A stretch of 25,658 nucleotides of DNA from a virus. Positions 7,241-12,097 of this stretch are shown one piece after another. Made by a program: the position numbers and the translations under genes. The stretch lies in IMG/VR virus record IMGVR_UViG_3300026521_000031, positions 1 to 25,658 of that record. One strand, 5' to 3'. The notes under the pieces were generated by a model, which ran no database searches, was not told the DNA's origin, and saw only the letters and a list, made by a program, of their open reading frames with translations. Within the stretch, counting starts at the first letter, position 1; each line of letters starts with the position of its first letter.

Positions 7241-7675
7241 TTAAGAATATAGTTTTTTAAATCTTGCTATCTCTTTGTTTTTAGTATCCTCTTTAATAGC
7301 TTCAATAAGCTCATCATTATTTTTAAATCTTGTAGCTTTATCTTGATTGATTAGTTTCATACCGTTTTTAAATCTAGTGATTGATAAGTTACTAAAATCT
7401 AAGTTACTTTTAGATGTAAAATATATTATAAACAGTCTATACAATTCTTTAATATCTTTATCAAGAGTTTTGTAAGATATAGTCTCAGTCTCAGATATTA
7501 ACTCTAAGATTTGTTTATTACTTAGTGAGCTATTTGTTTCTTTTAGATTTTTAACATCACTTCTAACCACATTAAAAACATCTTTAAGAATAGTTGCTTT
7601 AGTAATTGTAAGAGATTTAATCTCAGCCTTAACCTCAGTTAGTTTTGTGTTTAGTGTTTGAATGGTTGTATTCAT
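7241..7675 (-). CDS. Lys-rich coiled-coil early protein
   Basis: This encodes a 144-residue protein from the ATG at 7675 (MNTTIQTLNTK), preceded by AAAGGGA. A longer in-frame version would begin inside the promoter -10 box and is rejected. The N-terminal third is a coiled coil with many Lys/Glu/Thr; the rest is helical and basic. I do not recognise a family. It sits behind one of two near-identical promoter modules, so it is expected to be expressed early by host RNA polymerase. Confidence 0.75.
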   Translation of the reverse strand: MNTTIQTLNTKLTEVKAEIKSLTITKATILKDVFNVVRSDVKNLKETNSSLSNKQILELISETETISYKTLDKDIKELYRLFIIYFTSKSNLDFSNLSITRFKNGMKLINQDKATRFKNNDELIEAIKEDTKNKEIARFKKLYS

Positions 7676-7716
7676 TGTTTTCCCTTTGTTTTCTTTGTTT
7701 TTCTTTTTGTAACCGA

Positions 7717-7783
7717 ATTGTAACATCTTAAACCTTAAAATAAAATAAAATTAACTAAAGATTTTAAAGAATGTTACAAAAAC
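7717..7783 (-). promoter_or_regulatory. Host-type early promoter, module 1
   Basis: On the minus strand an AT-rich block with phased T runs (7734-7783) leads to GATGTTACAATTC, an extended -10 box TGTTACAAT (box at 7717-7722). No -35 is evident. The T-rich block recurs almost base for base at 8158-8205. Confidence 0.6.
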
Positions 7784-7802
7784 CTATTTAAGTGCCAAAT
7801 CA

Positions 7803-7842
7803 CTTAATAAGATGCTTAGATTGTTAAGCACCCTATAAGTGA
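7803..7842 (-). terminator. Nested hairpin after the membrane-protein gene
   Basis: The minus strand folds as CACTTA...TGCTTA-ACAATC-TAAGCA...TAAGTG, two stacked 6-bp stems. It overlaps or follows the stop of the upstream gene. There is no long T run, so it may be an RNA-processing site rather than an intrinsic terminator. Confidence 0.4.
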
Positions 7843-8112
7843 TTATAAATCATCATTATACTTAGATGCTAATTTATATAAGTATTCAGTTACCTTATTT
7901 TCTACAAATAACCAATACCACCCTGTCAATGCGAAGAATAAAGCAAATGCTAAACCTAACCAGTTTACTAACTCACAATATTGAGATGGGTCGCAAAAAC
8001 TAAATGCTATAAAAGGTAAGCTCAATAATAAAGCTATGCTTATCATCATTTCAGTATATAAAGCTACTTTAGTAACTACCGCTAGTATTTTTGTTTTTAG
8101 TGTTGTTTCCAT
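7843..8112 (-). CDS. Two-helix inner-membrane early protein
   Basis: This encodes an 89-residue protein with a short N-terminal amphipathic part and two membrane helices (about residues 18-42 and 48-68). The loop contains two Cys (FCDPSQYCELVN), and the C-terminus is charged. Both termini are predicted inside. AAGGGG precedes the ATG. It is the first gene transcribed after the non-coding junction region. The function is unknown; superinfection exclusion or membrane takeover are possible for an early phage membrane protein, but this is speculation. Confidence 0.75.
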   Translation of the reverse strand: METTLKTKILAVVTKVALYTEMMISIALLLSLPFIAFSFCDPSQYCELVNWLGLAFALFFALTGWYWLFVENKVTEYLYKLASKYNDDL

Positions 8113-8141
8113 TTTAACCCCTTGTTTGTTTTGATAATCGT

Positions 8142-8205
8142 ATTATAACAATTGTAACCTTAAAATAAAATAAATTAACTAAAGATTTTAAAGAAATTAC
8201 AAAAT
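8142..8205 (-). promoter_or_regulatory. Host-type early promoter, module 2
   Basis: The minus strand has the same T-rich block as module 1 followed by TTGTTATAATACG, a perfect extended -10 (TGTTATAAT, 8142-8150). It lies 30 bases before the first early gene. Periodic T tracts instead of a -35 resemble promoters of Campylobacterota. Confidence 0.65.
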
Positions 8206-8244
8206 TAAATAAATACTATAAAATAGCTAAAAGATAATAAGGAA

Positions 8245-8254
8245 CGCGTACGCG
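8245..8254. repeat. CGCGTACGCG palindrome
   Basis: This is a perfect 10-bp palindrome, strongly CG-rich in an AT-rich setting. It is flanked by direct copies of TAGCTAAA at 8224-8231 and 8255-8262. It is a candidate protein-binding or cleavage site. Confidence 0.6.
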
Positions 8255-8320
8255 ATAGCTAAAGATGCTTTGATATACCTTAAGAAATACTTTGAGATAC
8301 CTTAAGTTTATAGATTAGTT

Positions 8321-8362
8321 GAGTGGCTTAAAGATTGCCTAGAGTGGCTTAAAGATTGCCTA
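8321..8362. repeat. Perfect 21-bp tandem duplication
   Basis: A 21-base unit beginning GAGTGGCTTAAAG and ending GCCTA is present twice head to tail without mismatch. Each unit contains the heptamer CTTAAAG that recurs through the following 200 bases. Confidence 0.75.
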
Positions 8363-8413
8363 GTAACATTAATAAGATATAGATTAGTTATAAATAGATA
8401 ATAATAGAATGAT

Positions 8414-8545
8414 TTGCTAAAGGTGCTTAAAGGTTCTTAATGTCCTAAAGAGTCTTAAAGATACTCAATAGTTCTTAATGTCTTAAAGATACTCAATAGT
8501 TCTTAAAGAGTCTTTGAGTGTCCTAAAGATGCTTGAAGTGTCTTG
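8414..8545. repeat. Array of CTTAAAG/CCTAAAG heptamers
   Basis: Plus-strand heptamers CTAAAGG, CTTAAAG, CTTAATG, CCTAAAG, CTTAAAG, CTTAATG, CTTAAAG, CTTAAAG, CCTAAAG and CTTGAAG occur at intervals of about 10 bases or multiples. A 28-base unit holding two of them and ACTCAATAG is directly duplicated. T7 has arrays of CCTAAAG-like heptamers next to its terminal repeats, and this is a close analogue. Confidence 0.65.
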
Positions 8546-8614
8546 AGACCCTATGGGGGGACTTGGAGGCTCTGGGATTATGATGATACCCATTGGAATT
8601 CCTAAGGTATTTTG

Positions 8615-8715
8615 AATTACCTTAAGCTCCTGCCAAAGAAGATACAAAGTGCCTACAAGAAGCTTGAGCAATCCTAACAGCGATACAAGCTTCTTGTAGT
8701 ATCTTAAGGAGCTAA
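8615..8715. repeat. Long imperfect hairpin with a perfect 14-bp core
   Basis: CTACAAGAAGCTTG (8653-8666) is repeated inverted at 8686-8699 with a 19-base loop. After short bulges the arms continue (AAGATAC with GTATCTT, CTTAAGCTCC with GGAGCTAAG), giving a structure of about 100 bases. A competing hairpin (TAAGGTA/TACCTTA) overlaps the left arm. Confidence 0.7.
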
Positions 8716-8762
8716 GTACCTTAGGTATCCTTAAGAGTGTGATAAAGAGTGTAGTTAATAGC

Positions 8763-8788
8763 TTACTAATAAGAATTACTATTAGTAA
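8763..8788. repeat. 9-bp perfect inverted repeat
   Basis: TTACTAATA and TATTAGTAA are separated by 8 bases. It is AT-only apart from one pair in each arm, and lies between the long hairpin and the multi-stem element. Confidence 0.6.
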
Positions 8789-8839
8789 TATACTTTATGA
8801 TGTTTTTCATTGTTTTTGTTTATCCAGCTCCCAAGCAAA

Positions 8840-8960
8840 GGACACTATACAAGAGGTTACGACTTGCTCAAGGTAACTACTAGAGAGGTGCTGACCCTAC
8901 AGGCATTCTGTTTGGAATGTGTCCTGTGTAATCCTCTAGCTGTAACATTGTATAGTGTCC
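8840..8960. ncRNA. Candidate structured RNA or DNA element with nested stems
   Basis: A perfect 13-bp outer stem GGACACTATACAA/TTGTATAGTGTCC closes a 121-base element. Inside are GTTAC, which can pair locally with GTAAC at 8873-8877 or with GTAAC at 8942-8946 to extend the outer stem. There are also CTAGAGAGG/CCTCTAG (8880-8888/8933-8939) and a hairpin ACAGG-CATTC/GAATG-CCTGT (8899-8927). The strand is uncertain because stems form on both; neighbouring genes suggest minus. I do not recognise a known RNA family. Confidence 0.5.
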
Positions 8961-8981
8961 TACATAGCATAGTATCTTATA

Positions 8982-9005
8982 GAACCTTCGGAGGCAAGAA
9001 GGCTC
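8982..9005. repeat. 8-bp hairpin next to the structured element
   Basis: GAACCTTC and GAAGGCTC pair (one G-U) around an 8-base loop. The GAAGGCTC arm is shared with the two late hairpins near 18.1 and 18.5 kb. Confidence 0.5.
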
Positions 9006-9052
9006 AATAAGCTACTAATATATGTTAAGATGCTTAGGGCGGATGTTGACTA

Positions 9053-9066
9053 CTAACCAAGGTTAG
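9053..9066. repeat. Short palindrome CTAACC-AA-GGTTAG
   Basis: Two 6-base arms flank two bases, and no gene overlaps it. This could be a protein site. Confidence 0.5.
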
Positions 9067-9129
9067 CCTTTATGATTGTTATCATTTGTTATGTCCTATC
9101 CTACTATGTCCACTATAATTACAAAAGTA

Positions 9130-9162
9130 GCTGTAAGGCCCTTGTTTAAGGGCTCTACAAGC
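9130..9162 (-). terminator. Terminator after the large terminase gene
   Basis: On the minus strand GCTTGTAGAGCCCTT and AAGGGCCTTACAGC form a long stem with a short AAAC loop and one two-base mismatch, followed by CTACTTTTG. It begins 3 bases after the terminase stop codon and is the most convincing intrinsic-type terminator of the window. Confidence 0.7.
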
Positions 9163-9165
9163 ATT

Positions 9166-9810
9166 TTAACTAAATCCCTTGAGTCCTCGTAGAGCCTTGG
9201 ACTTTCTAAGTGAATTACCTCGGTTGTACAGAGGATTACTCTTGAAACTTTTAGTAAATTCTTTTAACTGTTTGTCTAGCTGTCGTTCACGGTACTTACT
9301 AAGAGCATTGTCTAAGTTCTGTTCTAATACATCCCTCTCCAACCAATAGCTTACTGCTAGTGCTAATACATCTAGTCTATCATCGTGTCTTAACGACTGT
9401 CTATCCCTAGTTATATGTGAGAGTTGAAACATCAAACTATACATCATATTGCTAGGGTCTCTAAGAGCTGTTGTAACATCTTGAAGACAACTACTATAGT
9501 TAAATACAAGCCTATGCTGGTTCATTATAGGTTCTAGTGTGTCTATAATCCTAACCTCTTTCTGTATAGATACTCTAACCTCTTCTATATTACAAGGATA
9601 GATACTATTCAATATAGGTGCTAGTAATGAGCTAAACATACCATCACCAAAGTTTGCTTCAACATACACATCATTTACTTTGTATCTCTTAGCTATCTGT
9701 GATAGTTCCATAAGGTTTCTTTCGTTGTAACCTCCACGAATACCACCAAAATCTAACACATATAACCTACCTAATAGATGTGCTACTACACACCATCCCA
9801 TTTCGTCTGT
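9166..9810 (-). CDS. Large terminase subunit, exon 2 (nuclease domain)
   Basis: This exon supplies the C-terminal 214 residues of the packaging motor, the RNase H-like nuclease that cuts concatemers. It begins in frame with TDEMGWCVV and continues through GGIRGGY, VEANFGDGMF, DTLEPIMNQHRLV and HDDRLDVLALA, each matching T7 gp19 (GGFRDGY, YESNFGDGMF, DTLEPVMQTHRLV, HDDRLDALALG). There is no ribosome site at the internal ATG (9801), so it is not an independent gene. Joined to exon 1 it gives a protein of 573 residues, close to T7 gp19 (586). The splice point is deduced in the intron entry. Confidence 0.93.
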   Translation of the reverse strand, partial: TDEMGWCVVAHLLGRLYVLDFGGIRGGYNERNLMELSQIAKRYKVNDVYVEANFGDGMFSSLLAPILNSIYPCNIEEVRVSIQKEVRIIDTLEPIMNQHRLVFNYSSCLQDVTTALRDPSNMMYSLMFQLSHITRDRQSLRHDDRLDVLALAVSYWLERDVLEQNLDNALSKYRERQLDKQLKEFTKSFKSNPLYNRGNSLRKSKALRGLKGFS

Positions 9811-9822
9811 CTTTAGGGATAG

Positions 9823-10404
9823 TTATAATTTTATAGCTTTCCATTGTTTATGATGTTTTCTTGTACCTTTAGCTACTTTCCTTAAGTTCTGTGGTGTTAG
9901 ATTATGTTCTTTACAGAATAGTGTAAATACTTCAGGTCTATACTCATTACCATCAGGGTCTATTAATAGATACTTTTCACCTTTACCATAGTTATGTGGT
10001 GTATTTCCTTTAGTAAACTTACCATCATAATCGTTACACTCAGTACATAGGTGTTTACTGTTTGAATAACCTTTAGGTAAATATTTACCACAGTTACTAC
10101 ATACGACTGTGCTTCTATTACCTCCTGCTTGTATATTCCATCCTATATATCTATTAGGTCTAAGTTCATATTCTTTATCTAAAGCTTCTTCTTTAGTACC
10201 TCTAAATAACTCTACTACTTTTATATCAATTCCAGTATCTTTTAACTCTCGTAATATATAACCTACTGGTCTTTTACTATGCAGATGCTGTCCTAATCTA
10301 TGGAATATGCTATTTTTTGTAACACCAACATAACCTTGAGTTTTATAATCACTCATACCTTCTGTATATATCCAATATACTCTATATAATCTTGTTTTTT
10401 GCAT
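9823..10404 (-). CDS. Intron-encoded GIY-YIG homing endonuclease
   Basis: This encodes a 193-residue enzyme that would cut intronless terminase alleles to spread the intron. The GIY-YIG module spans residues 7-92: YRVYW (GIY strand), YVGVT (YIG strand), Arg36, the catalytic Glu in KEYELRP (78/80) and Asn90 in GWNIQAGG. A zinc finger with Cys102, Cys105, Cys120 and Cys123 follows. The C-terminal 50 residues (LIDPDGNEYRPEVFTLFCKE to KQWKAI) match the DNA-binding module seen at the end of many phage homing endonucleases. All key residues are present, so it looks active. It has its own AGGAG site, within the intron. Confidence 0.93.
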   Translation of the reverse strand: MQKTRLYRVYWIYTEGMSDYKTQGYVGVTKNSIFHRLGQHLHSKRPVGYILRELKDTGIDIKVVELFRGTKEEALDKEYELRPNRYIGWNIQAGGNRSTVVCSNCGKYLPKGYSNSKHLCTECNDYDGKFTKGNTPHNYGKGEKYLLIDPDGNEYRPEVFTLFCKEHNLTPQNLRKVAKGTRKHHKQWKAIKL

Positions 10405-10440
10405 TTATATTCTCCTCACAATGCTTCTATTTTAACTCAT

Positions 10441-10640
10441 ATTACTATGAGGTTCGGACTATATCTTTACCTTATCGGTAGCTACCACTTCCACTCTCTT
10501 GAGCGTACTAATAGTCTCTGAACTTTCCTATACTATTATAGGCTTAGCTGCTGATTACCCTTAACTTAATAATAGGACTTCCAGTCAATTCAATAGCTGT
10601 TTATTTAGGTTCTTCACCAAGGAACAGGCACAGACAATTT
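10441..10640 (-). ncRNA. Group I ribozyme core
   Basis: Conserved elements appear in order on the minus strand. They are P1 with the internal guide (near 10649-10620), the P4 side AATCAGCAGCTAAGCC (10541-10556), the P6 hairpin CCTATA-ATAG-TATAGG, the R element GTTCAGAGACTAT (10511-10523) and the S element AAGATATAGTCC (10456-10467). GACTA of R pairs with TAGTC of S to make P7. The R and S sequences fit the group IA/IB type common in phages. Confidence 0.93.
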
Positions 10641-11717
10641 ACCAGTTCCAGCAGGGTCAATAGCTAGTATTACACCTTCGTATTTCTTTAGGTCATCTGA
10701 GATAGTACCAGGTCTATGTAGTTTATCACCTCTAAAACCTACATTTGGAATATCAGAGATTTCCTTAGAAGCCTCACTGCTCCAAGTGATACTAGCAGGA
10801 CCTTCAAATGTATCAAGGTCTGTTACGATTAAGTCTTTTAGTTTCAATGGATACTTTTCAGCATCACTTAATGTTGTATCTAACATAAATTGTAATTTAA
10901 ACCCTGAGCGTCCATAACGGTTCTCTCTTAGTATAAGGTCTTCTTCAGTAAACCTAGGTTCTGTTGTAGTACCAATAATACTAGGGTCTTTAGCCATAAC
11001 TTCAACCATATAAGGAGCTAAACAACCTTCATATATTGTAGTCTCCTCAGGATACCTAGCAGGGAATATACGAGTTACATATCCATCTTCTCTAAATCCA
11101 TTGTAGATACTCTCAGCACTTTGTGGTGTCCCCAATACAAGTATCTGAGCACCTTCAGTTGTTTGTAAGATAGCTTCGAACTCTGCTGTTTGGTTTCGTA
11201 ACTGCTCTCTTCTCATCTCTGTAGCTGAGTTCTGTTGTCCCTCAACGTCATCTGAGATTAACAGTGATGCCCTATTACCTTGTAACTGACTTGTAATACC
11301 TAGAGCTCTTAGAGAAGGTTGTACAGATACCTCACAACCATTTACATCAAATGCTGTATTACTAGTTCTATGTCCTTTACTCATATCAGGTTTTAAGTGT
11401 GATAGTAAAGGCATAGTCTCAATTAACTTACGAATAAATATAGCAATATTATCTGAGTGTCCACCTGACTGTGATACAATAAGTATCTTCTCATTAGGGT
11501 CTCTCAACAGACGCCAAGCAGCAAACGCACCAGTTATCCAAGTTTTACCTGCACCTCTCAGTGCTTGTAGAACTGACCTACTATGACCTTCCTGTAGAAA
11601 GTCTGCTATCTCATATTGTAATCTACTAGGCTCAGGTAACCTTAAGTGCTCCCAACATATCTTTAGGAATACTTTAAAGTCTGATAGAGCTAATAGCTGT
11701 AATTTAGTGTTATTCAT
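10641..11717 (-). CDS. Large terminase subunit, exon 1 (packaging ATPase)
   Basis: This exon encodes residues 1-359 of the terminase. Visible motifs are Walker A RGAGKT (54-59), Walker B LLISDDVE (152-159) and the coupling motif LGTPQ (195-199). Long matches to T7 gp19 include [20 protein letters not shown] (T7: [20 protein letters not shown]) and AIDPAGTG. The Asp354 of IDPAG is the first catalytic acid of the nuclease, so the intron interrupts the active-site motif. Without splicing, translation runs 8 codons into the intron (to about 10614) and stops at TGA, giving an ATPase without nuclease. GGAGG precedes the ATG. Confidence 0.95.
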
Positions 11718-11761
11718 TGTTTACCTCCAATTATTGTAATTATATTGTCTATGAGACACCT

Positions 11762-11838
11762 AGAAGCTCTTTAAGCTTCTAAGAGACCCATAGGTTACCT
11801 AAAAGACGTTTGTGCCTTCTAGGTACCTTACAGTGCGT
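11762..11838 (-). promoter_or_regulatory. Chain of hairpins between the small and large terminase genes
   Basis: The 120-base gap contains a 7-bp hairpin AGAAGCT-CTTTA-AGCTTCT (11762-11780), a longer imperfect stem (11793-11827, GGTTACCTAAAAG with CTTCTAGGTACC) and a small GCGT/ACGC stem over the upstream stop codon. There are no T runs. RNA processing sites or a weak terminator are the likely roles. Confidence 0.45.
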
Positions 11839-12087
11839 TTAAGACGCCATTGCTATCATATCTTCAACTGATAGTTTATCTGTAGTTGGCATCTTTAAAT
11901 GTTCTTTTATAGCTGTTCCTAATGAGTCACTACTATCATCTTCCATAAGGTCTGCTGTAATATCATTATCCTTTAGAAACTTGATAGCATTAGCAAGAAC
12001 CTTAGGGTCATCTAAGTTCGCCTTTAGTTCTCTTGCTACTGCTGCGTGTAATTCATTAAGAGCATCAAGACTAGCTTTACTCGCCAT
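11839..12087 (-). CDS. Small terminase subunit (gp18-like)
   Basis: This encodes an 82-residue acidic protein placed directly before the large terminase, as in T7. The segment LDALNELHAAVARELKANL, then a helix ending KFLKDNDIT, is typical of small terminase subunits of T7-like phages; the protein is about the size of T7 gp18 (89). It would bind the concatemer end and load the motor. AAAGGAG precedes the ATG. Confidence 0.8.
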   Translation of the reverse strand: MASKASLDALNELHAAVARELKANLDDPKVLANAIKFLKDNDITADLMEDDSSDSLGTAIKEHLKMPTTDKLSVEDMIAMAS

Positions 12088-12097
12088 ATTTACTCCT

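Larger units (their letters stand above)
8113..9165. other. Non-coding junction region, probable site of the virion DNA ends
   Basis: About 1050 bases lie between the terminase gene and the first early gene, with no convincing ORF. It contains a promoter module, a CG-rich palindrome, heptamer and tandem repeats, several long inverted repeats, a multi-stem element and the terminase terminator, each listed separately. In T7 the terminase gene is at the right end and the early genes at the left end, so the terminal repeat and concatemer junction should fall here. The exact ends cannot be read from the sequence. Confidence 0.6.
9811..10640 (-). mobile_element. Group I intron with homing endonuclease gene in the terminase
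   Basis: The 830-nt intron separates Gly359 from the next terminase codon at phase 0. The 5' exon ends in U (GGAACTGGT) and the intron ends in G (CTAAAG), as group I splicing requires. The P1 helix is visible: exon GGAACUGGU pairs with internal guide GCCUGUUCC, placing the obligatory U-G wobble at the splice site. The joined protein reads DPAGTGTDEMGW, matching the family pattern DPSGxGxDETGY. The core lies in the first 200 bases. The endonuclease gene lies after the core, ending 12 bases before the 3' splice site, so it sits in the terminal P9 region. Confidence 0.93.

Noticed and set aside
8321-8545. Repeats considered as a CRISPR array
   Set aside because: Units are too short and unequal, with no regular spacers and no cas genes.
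8483-8671. Minus-strand ORF of 62 residues (TTG start), with an inner ATG at 8593 giving 36 residues with IIIIPEPPSPP
   Set aside because: It overlaps the heptamer array and the long hairpin and has only weak AGGA sites. The Pro-rich part recalls Rz1-type peptides, but the evidence is too thin to call a gene.
8855-8867. AAGTCGTAAC on the minus strand, a string also found near the 3' end of 16S rRNA
   Set aside because: It is a ten-base chance match with no further rRNA similarity.
8810-9010. Plus-strand ORF of 66 residues
   Set aside because: It runs through the multi-stem element on the strand opposite to all genes and has no ribosome site.
9097-9165. 22-residue ORF beginning MLVEPLNKG downstream of the terminase
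   Set aside because: It coincides with the terminator stem and has no good ribosome site.
10614-10640. C-terminal extension KLSVPVPW of terminase exon 1
   Set aside because: It is intron sequence read in frame until the first stop, not part of the mature protein.
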